The translations under genes were made by a program, and so were the position numbers. Source: a virus. From it: a DNA stretch of 34,763 nt. The notes under the pieces are model-generated. The model was not told the origin of the DNA. It saw only the letters and a list, made by a program, of their open reading frames with translations, and did not search any database. Each line of letters opens with the position of its first letter. Position 1 is the first letter of the stretch. The DNA is taken from positions 1 through 34,763 of IMG/VR virus record IMGVR_UViG_3300030430_004164; one strand, 5' to 3'. Positions 19,935 through 26,255 of the stretch are shown here, one piece after another.

Positions 19935-21001
19935 TACTCTATTGTTACTCCTAGATTAATTTTACTATTCATTTTTCTTTCGACAACTTTTGTACGTGTC
20001 CAATTGACATACTCATCGTTTGTAATCTTTGATCCCGGTTTGTGACCAATCATCAGTTGCAAGTTTTCATGGTCTGCTTGTGTGTAATCCTCACCAAAAC
20101 TTTCACGTACAGAATTGATATAGTGTCTACGAAAGCAGTGAAAAGTAAATCCACTTGGCTCTGCTGTATGTAACCAAGGATATTCATGGTCTTTGTATAT
20201 CTCTGCACACTCCGTCCATAGATTACGATATCTTTTCCATATAGTATTGTATGATGGTTTGTAACCGTCTTTGTCAGACAACACCCATGTCCATCTATGG
20301 ATTGGATTTTTGTTTGCTTTGTTGATGTTTACATCGTCTGTGCCGTTGTCATACGGATCAACCGTTTGTCTCATTTGCTCTGCATAATCCTTGTGTCCTT
20401 GCAAGATTTTGACGTGTTGCTCTGATATATCGTTTTTACGTGTTGTTTCCATATTACGTGATGACGTTGACTTTACTGTATTGTGCATAGTCAAATATGG
20501 GTTGGTGTCTTCTGTATGCACATCAGACCATTTCAACCGTTGTATTTCGTTGATACGTCCACCCGTAATTGTGCACATAAGCAACAATAATTTATCTTGC
20601 CGTGTCTTTGCATGTCTCATCAATCGTGTAATCGTATGATGTTCACTTGGCACATCGTTATACATCTCAAAATAGTTTTTTTCTTTTTTCTCACTATGTG
20701 GCACGATCAACCTTTCGACCTCTTTGAATACATTATATTTGATATCGTCAAGATCATACCGTATTACATACGACATCAGTAGTTTCATTTTATTTTTAAG
20801 ACGAACAGATTTATCCACTGATTTGTCTTTTGATATGTGGAAAAGTATTTTTTCGATTGTGCCTGTTTTGACATTTTTGAAATCAACGTCCCCAAAATAT
20901 TGTAAGGCCAAATCGTAAAAGTGTTTGTCCTCTACATAAGTTTTTTGACTGCAAACCGTTTGTCGATATTGCATATACTCTTTAATATAATTTTTTAACA
21001 T
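19934..21001 (-). CDS. int: Tyrosine recombinase / phage integrase
   Basis: A 355-residue integrase. The catalytic residues are visible: Arg I in TGGRINEIQRLKWSDV, the His-x-x-Arg pair in FHCFRRHYINSV, the GH of LMIGHKPGSKI, and the nucleophile Tyr in TNDEYVNW. The N-terminal part (about residues 1-110) would be the arm-binding and core-binding region. The start at 21001 follows GGAG at 9 nt; a longer frame would run into the promoter. It is the first gene of the leftward replication operon. It implies that the phage can integrate, although no attachment site was found by eye. Confidence 0.9.
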   Translation of the reverse strand: MLKNYIKEYMQYRQTVCSQKTYVEDKHFYDLALQYFGDVDFKNVKTGTIEKILFHISKDKSVDKSVRLKNKMKLLMSYVIRYDLDDIKYNVFKEVERLIVPHSEKKEKNYFEMYNDVPSEHHTITRLMRHAKTRQDKLLLLMCTITGGRINEIQRLKWSDVHTEDTNPYLTMHNTVKSTSSRNMETTRKNDISEQHVKILQGHKDYAEQMRQTVDPYDNGTDDVNINKANKNPIHRWTWVLSDKDGYKPSYNTIWKRYRNLWTECAEIYKDHEYPWLHTAEPSGFTFHCFRRHYINSVRESFGEDYTQADHENLQLMIGHKPGSKITNDEYVNWTRTKVVERKMNSKINLGVTIE

Positions 21002-21030
21002 TTTATAAATCTCCTTTACACACATAAGTA

Positions 21031-21058
21031 TATATAAAATATACGCAATTGCAATCAA
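21031..21058 (-). promoter_or_regulatory. Leftward promoter for integrase/replication operon
   Basis: On the minus strand TTGATT (21058-21053), 16 bp, TATATA (21036-21031). The -10 overlaps an inverted repeat GTATAT (21028-21033)/ATATAC (21039-21044), which could be an operator. It lies 30 bp upstream of the integrase ATG and faces away from the rightward promoter 10 bp to its right. It would drive the whole int-to-12.9-kb operon. Confidence 0.55.
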
Positions 21059-21067
21059 CTTATTATT

Positions 21068-21095
21068 TTGACATAAAAGTACGATCAGCTATATT
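21068..21095 (+). promoter_or_regulatory. Near-consensus sigma-70 promoter for the rightward nuclease operon
   Basis: TTGACA (21068-21073), 16 bp, TATATT (21090-21095), the best promoter in the window. Transcription would start near 21102, giving a short leader with GGAGGTG before the ATG at 21115. It is back to back with the leftward integrase promoter, so the two likely influence each other or share a regulator. Confidence 0.75.
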
Positions 21096-21114
21096 GATTG
21101 ATACGGAGGTGGCC

Positions 21115-21522
21115 ATGACAAATTCACGAAGAATCGGTGCAGGTTTTGAGCAAAAAGTTGCACGTATGTTGCTCGATGAGTTGAACATACATTTTAAACG
21201 TAACTTAGAACAATATAGAGAAGTTGATCTTGGTGATCTGATATGTGATGAGGATAATTGGAAGTGGGTTATTGAATGTAAAAGAAGAAAGTCTGGGACG
21301 ACTTATAGTATGGATTGGTGGGAACAGGTGACCACGGCTGCACAAAAGCAGGACAAAATGCCCGTGCTTATTTATCAACTCAATCGATCACCAATACGTT
21401 GTGTTGTCGATTTGAATGAAATATTAAGAGTGTTCAACGGTGACGTGCTGGGCCATGTCAATCTCGTTGAGCTTACGTTTGAAACGTTTTGTATGATTGC
21501 GAGGGAAACATTACATGATTGA
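21115..21522 (+). CDS. PD-(D/E)XK endonuclease (Holliday-junction-resolvase-like)
   Basis: A 135-residue nuclease. GAGFEQKVARMLLDEL supplies the N-terminal Glu helix, QYREVDLGDLICDE the metal-binding Asp, and WVIECKRRKSG the E-x-K catalytic strand, followed by a helix DWWEQVTTAAQKQ and PVLIYQLNRSP. This order matches the small Hjc-like or VRR-type phage nucleases used to resolve branched DNA before packaging. The start at 21115 is fixed by GGAGGTG; a longer frame would run back through the promoter. It is the first gene after the strong rightward promoter and overlaps the next gene by 8 bp. The exact substrate is not known. Confidence 0.82.
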   Translation: MTNSRRIGAGFEQKVARMLLDELNIHFKRNLEQYREVDLGDLICDEDNWKWVIECKRRKSGTTYSMDWWEQVTTAAQKQDKMPVLIYQLNRSPIRCVVDLNEILRVFNGDVLGHVNLVELTFETFCMIARETLHD

Positions 21523-21895
21523 TACGAACAGCAAGCCACTAGTATATTTGGCTACACCTTATTCTTTAGATGGGAAAGCGAACGCCAAGGAACGGCAAAA
21601 AAGGTATGAACAAGTCACTCGATGTGCCAATATTTTATTTCGTAGTGGCCTCAACGTATATAGTCCGATCACAATGCACCATAATATATTGAAACATAAG
21701 CCAATAAAAATGACAACTCGTGATTGGTTACAACTTGATTTTGAGTATTTACGACACTCAATAATGTTGTTTGTCTTGAAGTTAGATGGGTGGGATAAAA
21801 GTTTGGGGTTATTATCGGAAGTTGAGTACGCTAAGAATTTGAAGATACCGATATGTCATATCACCCCAAACAAAGAAATATTAGGTAATAGCTAG
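21515..21895 (+). CDS. DUF1937-like nucleoside deoxyribosyltransferase family protein
   Basis: A 126-residue protein with the family pattern: VYLATPYSLDGKAN at the start, NVYSPITMHHN in the middle, TRDWLQLDFEYLRHS, then DGWDKSLGLLSEVEYAKNLK. It belongs to the nucleoside 2-deoxyribosyltransferase fold (DUF1937/DUF4406 group), which may act on nucleotides or nucleotide-like signals. Phages often carry these; reactions are rarely tested. The start used is the ATG at 21515 with AGGG at 9 nt; an upstream TTG in frame is less likely. Its end overlaps a small opposing membrane-protein gene. Confidence 0.82.
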   Translation: MIDTNSKPLVYLATPYSLDGKANAKERQKRYEQVTRCANILFRSGLNVYSPITMHHNILKHKPIKMTTRDWLQLDFEYLRHSIMLFVLKLDGWDKSLGLLSEVEYAKNLKIPICHITPNKEILGNS

Positions 21896-22024
21896 TATAA
21901 GTATAATTGCGCCAAGTAGCACTTTGCCTTTCATATTAAGCCTTTTACAATCACAATCATCAACAGTATAAAAACTGCTGAAAACTTTCATAAAACTTGC
22001 TTGCATTTTTTCAAAAAATTTCAT
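21881..22024 (-). CDS. Small membrane protein, 47 aa
   Basis: The frame begins MKFFEKMQASFMKVFSSFYT, has a short Cys-containing middle (DDCDCKRLN) and ends in a hydrophobic helix (VLLGAIILILAIT), i.e. a C-terminal membrane anchor. AGGAG lies 6 nt before the ATG, so translation is well supported. It is the last gene of the late region, after the 352-residue protein, and its end overlaps the convergent deoxyribosyltransferase-like gene by 15 bp. A tail-anchored protein at the end of a late operon might assist lysis, but nothing shows this directly. Confidence 0.6.
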   Translation of the reverse strand: MKFFEKMQASFMKVFSSFYTVDDCDCKRLNMKGKVLLGAIILILAIT

Positions 22025-22033
22025 TTTTGTCTC

Positions 22034-23092
22034 CTATATTATTGTATAACTTTTGCCTTGTAGTGCTGCATTTATGGTATCACCATAACGATTTATGATC
22101 TCATCAGCTCCTAAATTTCTTGGATTGCCAAAAATATCAAATTCCATAGCAGTTGGTGAAGATGTCAAGTTTGTGCCTAAGTTACCTTCGCCAAATCCAA
22201 CGTTAAATGTACTGAGTGGTAGACTAGGGTCAATAAATGCGTTTATATTTGGATTCTCTTTCATAGCTGCGTCTAAGCCTTCTTGAAGTCTCTCATTATA
22301 GGTTTTGTTTGATAAAAAAGGCTTACTACCAGCTTCAAACGCACCAACAGGTACGCTAAATTGTGTCCTGTTAAAGATAGGTGCAGAGAATAAACCTGTG
22401 TTTAGTGCTTGATTGCTGAATAGTTGATTACGAAAATCACCGATAGTGCCCGTTTGTGGCCTGGCGATACGTGATAAAAATCCTCGATCCATAACTGGTG
22501 CTGCGCCTAACAAACTTGGTGAAAAGGGTGCACGTTGTGTTGGAAAGCCACCAGTGTTGAGTCGTAAAGAATCCATAAGACTTGGACTAAATCCCATTTC
22601 TCTTTCTAATCTGCCTTGTTTGTAAGTACCGACACCTGGCAAAAATTGTGAGAATATACTTGGAATACTACCACCACGATAAGGTGGTTGAGATGTTGTG
22701 TTTCTTTCTGGGAGTGCCGCAAAATCAATCATTGGCTGACGCAAAATTGGTGCTGGTTTTGGCATGAAGTTTTCCCTAGGACGAACACGTGGTTGTTGTG
22801 GTCTTTGAGTTGCAAAACCACCCGTGTTGGCACGTAGTTGATCCATAAAACCGTCACCTTGTGTTGACGTTCTCGAATCACCCGTTGGGCCAAACCGTTT
22901 GAAACGTGGGTCTGATTGTGTTACACGACCACCAGATTGTATACCAGCAATCCGTCTTTCGATATCTTGTCTACGTTGTTTTAATTCGTCTGAGTTTAAT
23001 TTTTTACCGCCGCTAAAGACAAGAGTTGCTTTTTGTCTATCACGTAATTTTTCAATTTCTTTTTTTTGTCTTCTTGTAAGTTTTATTGCCAT
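22034..23092 (-). CDS. Late-region protein with LRxNTGGFxTQR repeats, 352 aa
   Basis: A protein with a basic coiled N-terminus (LTRRQKKEIEKLRDRQKATL) followed by long low-complexity Pro/Gln/Arg/Gly-rich stretches. The motif MDQLRANTGGFATQR (about 83-97) returns as MDSLRLNTGGFPTQR (about 173-187), with a looser third version near 221-235 (NQALNTGLFSAP). No enzymatic motif is visible. Repeats plus disordered linkers suggest a protein-binding or scaffolding role, perhaps an internal or minor virion component. It follows the exported-protein block at the end of the late region. Confidence 0.68.
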   Translation of the reverse strand: MAIKLTRRQKKEIEKLRDRQKATLVFSGGKKLNSDELKQRRQDIERRIAGIQSGGRVTQSDPRFKRFGPTGDSRTSTQGDGFMDQLRANTGGFATQRPQQPRVRPRENFMPKPAPILRQPMIDFAALPERNTTSQPPYRGGSIPSIFSQFLPGVGTYKQGRLEREMGFSPSLMDSLRLNTGGFPTQRAPFSPSLLGAAPVMDRGFLSRIARPQTGTIGDFRNQLFSNQALNTGLFSAPIFNRTQFSVPVGAFEAGSKPFLSNKTYNERLQEGLDAAMKENPNINAFIDPSLPLSTFNVGFGEGNLGTNLTSSPTAMEFDIFGNPRNLGADEIINRYGDTINAALQGKSYTII

Positions 23093-23100
23093 AATGACCT

Positions 23101-23463
23101 CTATTGTAAAGGATTGCTATTTTTCAGTGTAAATTCTTCCATTCTTAAATCAAGTAAGTCAAATTCAGTTTGCAAGACAGCGATTGATTTTTCTGTTTCT
23201 GAAACTCTGTTTTCTAAAATTGTGATCTCTGTGTTTTGCTCACGAAACTTTTCACCCATCTTATTGGTTACAACCTCTTTGCTTTGTTCCATTTTTTCAT
23301 AGACGGGCACAAGATCAATTTCTTGTGTTATCACGTATTCTCTCTGTTCTAATTGTGCAATTCTGTTTTCGAAGACACCGTAAGCATAAAAACCACCACC
23401 TAATACACTCATACTACTTATGACTGCGATTAACGCAGAAAAATATTTTTTAATTAATACCAT
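23101..23463 (-). CDS. Membrane-anchored coiled-coil protein, 120 aa (spanin-like layout)
   Basis: Residues about 5-30 (KKYFSALIAVISSMSVLGGG FYAYGVF) form one membrane helix, followed by a long periplasm-facing coiled coil (ENRIAQLEQREYVI; ILENRVSETEKSIAVLQTEF). This is the layout of inner-membrane spanin subunits, and the gene lies in the late block containing a holin-like gene. No outer-membrane lipoprotein partner was recognised, so the call remains a layout similarity. It overlaps the 439-residue exported-protein gene by 14 bp. Confidence 0.6.
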   Translation of the reverse strand: MVLIKKYFSALIAVISSMSVLGGGFYAYGVFENRIAQLEQREYVITQEIDLVPVYEKMEQSKEVVTNKMGEKFREQNTEITILENRVSETEKSIAVLQTEFDLLDLRMEEFTLKNSNPLQ

Positions 23464-24769
23464 TTAATCTCTCTAATTTAATTTTTAATTCTTGTTGTTT
23501 ATAATAGTTTTCATTTAATTTCTGTTCATATTCGATCACAGGATCAAACACTTGAAACGTGACGTTTTGGTATAACTGACGATTATCCGCTATGCTCACT
23601 TGTTCTTTATATATGCCATAATCAATATAAAACGGTTTGTCTTCTATCTTTGGCTCATTTGCCACAATTTGTTCCATTTTTGCTAAATTTTCTGCAAGAT
23701 ATTTATCAATACCCTCTAAATCGCCCACAGAAGCCTGTACAACGATGTTTGTATCTTTGACGACCTGTACTGTATCAACACTGCTTTCATCTAGCTCCTC
23801 GGTGCTTACGACAGCCATTTCTTCTTCTGCCACCATCTCTTCTGTTGTTTCTTCAACAAAATCTGTTTCTTCGGTTATTTCTTCAGTATCTACAGATTCT
23901 TCTTGTTCTGTCGGTGATTCTTCAACCATTTCTATGACTGTTAACTCTTCGGTTTCATAAAATTCTGGCTCTTCTTCAAAAAAATCAGTTGCATCGCCAA
24001 GAAACAAAAAAGGTGTATCAACGTCCATTTCTTCTTCTAATTCGATTACTTCTTCATATTCAAAGAATGTCAATCCGTCATCAAAACCTGTCAATGGTAT
24101 CAAAGTTGACTCTGTAAAAATCAGTGGCTCTTCAAACGTCATAACTTCAAAATCAAAATCAAAATCTAAATCGCTTTCTATATCATAAAAAGTTGTATTA
24201 AGATCATCAAATATCTGACTATCAATTGTAAACTCTTCATAATCAATGACAAGTGATGGATTTCTTATGTCTGCACCATAATGACCACTTGTTCTTTGTG
24301 GAACACTAAAATCAAACCGTGCTGTAATGTCATAATCCAACTCATTGTTTGAGGAAATCACAATTATGTTTTCTGGACTGTCTATATATCCACAACCGTT
24401 CCAATTATTACAAGTATGATCCATTGTGACTGTTTGATTAACCGTGTCGCCCGTTGCCGACTCAATAGTCTGTGTAAGAGTGGTCTCTTGGCTGAAAGAG
24501 TTCCAATGCCAGACCTCGGCTTCAAACGTTGAAGTAAAACCACCTTGTATTTCTGGTACTGTTAGATGATCAGATAATGTTATATTCTGCTCTTTATATT
24601 CATCATGCACACCAGCCAAAATATTGCGGCCATGATAATGATCGTTTGTGCCTGTCCAATCGTCCATGAAATCATTTGACAATAGATTATCAGTTTGTGC
24701 CGCTCTCCCCGGACTCGTAAACACGACCATTAATAACAATAAAATGCCTATTCCAGAATACCATCTCAT
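23450..24769 (-). CDS. Large exported acidic protein, 439 aa
   Basis: A signal peptide is visible (MRWYSGIGILLLLMVVFTSP then GRAAQ, with a likely cut after RAA). The exported part begins with a beta-rich domain containing Asn, Thr and two Cys (MDHTCNNWNGCGYI), followed by a long Glu/Asp/Thr/Val-rich stretch around residues 190-330 and a helical, more basic C-terminus ending in a probable coiled coil (KQQELKIKLERLNGIN). I do not recognise a family and see no lysozyme, amidase or peptidase motif. It overlaps its neighbours by ATGA and 14 bp. It could act in the periplasm or at the cell surface. Confidence 0.68.
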   Translation of the reverse strand: MRWYSGIGILLLLMVVFTSPGRAAQTDNLLSNDFMDDWTGTNDHYHGRNILAGVHDEYKEQNITLSDHLTVPEIQGGFTSTFEAEVWHWNSFSQETTLTQTIESATGDTVNQTVTMDHTCNNWNGCGYIDSPENIIVISSNNELDYDITARFDFSVPQRTSGHYGADIRNPSLVIDYEEFTIDSQIFDDLNTTFYDIESDLDFDFDFEVMTFEEPLIFTESTLIPLTGFDDGLTFFEYEEVIELEEEMDVDTPFLFLGDATDFFEEEPEFYETEELTVIEMVEESPTEQEESVDTEEITEETDFVEETTEEMVAEEEMAVVSTEELDESSVDTVQVVKDTNIVVQASVGDLEGIDKYLAENLAKMEQIVANEPKIEDKPFYIDYGIYKEQVSIADNRQLYQNVTFQVFDPVIEYEQKLNENYYKQQELKIKLERLNGIN

Positions 24770-25005
24770 ATACCTTTACCGTCTTCTAATTGACAATGAT
24801 GTTTGACTACTAATTTGTCCATGTTCACATCTTGAGTTTTGCCATCAATCCCAAACTCCTCATATAACCTCAGAGAATCAGCATGACCCGTAAGATTGCA
24901 TGAGTAGAAATCAAGAAACTTAACTGAGTTTGTTAACTCTGGCAAGCATTGTATATCACCTTCTAAACTACAAATTTTTAAAATAAGAATCCATTTCGTG
25001 ATCAT
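24766..25005 (-). CDS. Small Cys-containing protein, 79 aa, probably exported
   Basis: The start at 25005 overlaps the previous stop (ATGA) and gives a hydrophobic N-terminus (MITKWILILKICSLEGDIQC), which may be a weak signal or anchor segment. The rest is small and polar, with four further-spaced Cys residues including FYSCNLTG and KHHCQLED, as in short disulphide-stabilised secreted proteins. A longer open frame upstream lies inside the neighbouring gene and starts poorly. The next gene overlaps by ATGA, so all are coupled. The function is unknown. Confidence 0.55.
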   Translation of the reverse strand: MITKWILILKICSLEGDIQCLPELTNSVKFLDFYSCNLTGHADSLRLYEEFGIDGKTQDVNMDKLVVKHHCQLEDGKGI

Positions 25006-25643
25006 CGTGCAACCGTGTATTGCGTTTCTTGATCTTTGATTTCTTGTATTGCTTTTTGTTGTGCTACCCATTCCTCATAGTCAGGCCTCAAGGTGGGGAA
25101 TCGTAAATAGACGTTACGCGCCTGTTCACCAATTAATGAAACACCATTGATATTTATTGGGCAGTACGTTGAGGCCTGCCACATGGCGATCCATACTTCT
25201 TTGCTTTGACAGAGCACACTTATACCAGCAACACGCATGTTGTGTACGGTTGCAAGCTCACGTGCTAGTTTTATTCTTTCGCAGTTTTCATCAGTGTATG
25301 TGTGACCGTGCGACACGCCAAAATTAAATGTTTGTAGTCCAGCAGTCATAGATAAAGCACATGTATCAATACCGTTACTAAGTGGCGGTGCTGACGCAGT
25401 TGGTGGTGCTGATTTCACGTTGCTTGTGCTATTACTCGTGCTACTTTGATCTACCGCTGTTGCTGCGCTGTAATTGTTTGTCGTTGTCGAATTGTAGCCT
25501 CCCTCGATCGCCGTATTCGATCCACTCGAAGTGGTCTGATTTGTATCAGCTTCTACATCAATGACAATAATAGCTAATGTCCAACCAATGATGATGGCCC
25601 ATGCAAGGTATGATAATATTTTGTCAAGTCGTGACGGTTTCAT
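25002..25643 (-). CDS. Membrane-anchored Cys-rich late protein, 213 aa
   Basis: An N-terminal membrane helix or uncleaved signal (LSYLAWAIIIGWTLAIIVID) is followed by a Ser/Thr/Asn-rich linker (about 30-75) and a C-terminal domain with several Cys (IDTCALSMTAGLQTFNFGVS; TDENCERIKLARELATVHN; CQSKEVWIAMWQASTYCPIN). The layout, an anchor, a flexible linker and a compact disulphide-type domain, fits a periplasmic or surface function. The ATG at 25643 overlaps the holin-like stop (TAATG). Its place directly after the holin-like gene makes it a candidate lysis enzyme of unrecognised type, but no catalytic motif is visible. Confidence 0.62.
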   Translation of the reverse strand: MKPSRLDKILSYLAWAIIIGWTLAIIVIDVEADTNQTTSSGSNTAIEGGYNSTTTNNYSAATAVDQSSTSNSTSNVKSAPPTASAPPLSNGIDTCALSMTAGLQTFNFGVSHGHTYTDENCERIKLARELATVHNMRVAGISVLCQSKEVWIAMWQASTYCPININGVSLIGEQARNVYLRFPTLRPDYEEWVAQQKAIQEIKDQETQYTVAR

Positions 25644-26053
25644 TATTTTTTCCATTTGTTAAGTGTGTTGACTCCAAAACTGCCACCTACAATAGTCAAT
25701 ATGATTACCCAGAACATATCTGGCGCGTTATTAAGTAACTCCCAACCTTTAAGGATATGAGGTTGAGTGTACGGAACAAAATGCGCTATTAGGATTCCTG
25801 TAAAAACCAAAGTGAGCCACTCGTCTTTGAGAGAGTTTTCACCTGCTTTTACCTGTGCAGATTTGACTTCCGCTTCAGCTTTACTGACAAGTTTTGCAGT
25901 TTCAAGTTTTACTATATCAAGTTCTTTGGTCGCTTCAATCTCAGCCGCACGGATAATTTTCTTTTTTTCCATAGCATGACTTGCTGCACCAATAACTTTG
26001 TCTGCAACAAGTTTTGTGATTGGGTTGGATAAAAAGCCAAGAAAAGGTAACAT
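25643..26053 (-). CDS. Holin-like protein (GTA holin 3TM type)
   Basis: A 136-residue protein. A central charged coil (EKKKIIRAAEIEATKELDIV) links an N-terminal hydrophobic segment (LPFLGFLSNPITKLVADKVI) to two C-terminal membrane helices (LVFTGILIAHFVPYTQ; MFWVIILTIVGGSFGVNTLN), with the pattern DEWLTLVFTGIL typical of the three-TM holin family also found in gene-transfer agents. Holins form the timed membrane lesion that releases endolysin. It lies between a small coiled-coil membrane protein and the Cys-rich 213-residue gene. GGAGC precedes the ATG. Confidence 0.75.
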   Translation of the reverse strand: MLPFLGFLSNPITKLVADKVIGAASHAMEKKKIIRAAEIEATKELDIVKLETAKLVSKAEAEVKSAQVKAGENSLKDEWLTLVFTGILIAHFVPYTQPHILKGWELLNNAPDMFWVIILTIVGGSFGVNTLNKWKK

Positions 26054-26054
26054 C

Positions 26055-26255
26055 TTATGCTCCGTTAAATATTCTCATAAGGCCTACGATGACGGCAACA
26101 CAACTACCGATCCAAAGTACACTTTTCACCGCACCACGACCATAAGACATCTCAAGTTTTAGTTTCATTATGTCGTTGCTGTTTTTCTCCACAAGTGCAT
26201 GAATGTGCTCTAGCTTGGTTGCAAGATGTTCCATTGTTATTTTTTGCTCTGACAT
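26055..26255 (-). CDS. Small membrane protein upstream of the holin-like gene (XhlA-like layout)
   Basis: Sixty-six residues: a charged coiled coil (KLEHIHALVEKNSNDIMKLK) followed by one C-terminal membrane helix (SVLWIGSCVAVIVGLMRIFN). This cytoplasmic-coil-plus-one-helix layout resembles XhlA-type proteins that assist holins. It is encoded one base before the holin-like gene and shares TAATG with the fibre gene upstream. The lysis role is inferred from layout and position. Confidence 0.65.
   Translation of the reverse strand: MSEQKITMEHLATKLEHIHALVEKNSNDIMKLKLEMSYGRGAVKSVLWIGSCVAVIVGLMRIFNGA

Noticed and set aside
20999-21058. Longer integrase and PD-(D/E)XK frames starting inside the divergent promoter region
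   Set aside because: They would place coding sequence over good promoter boxes; well placed ribosome-binding sites support the shorter starts.
24766-25071. Longer 101-codon version of the small Cys protein
   Set aside because: The extra N-terminal part lies inside the preceding gene without start signals; the ATGA-coupled start at 25005 is better.
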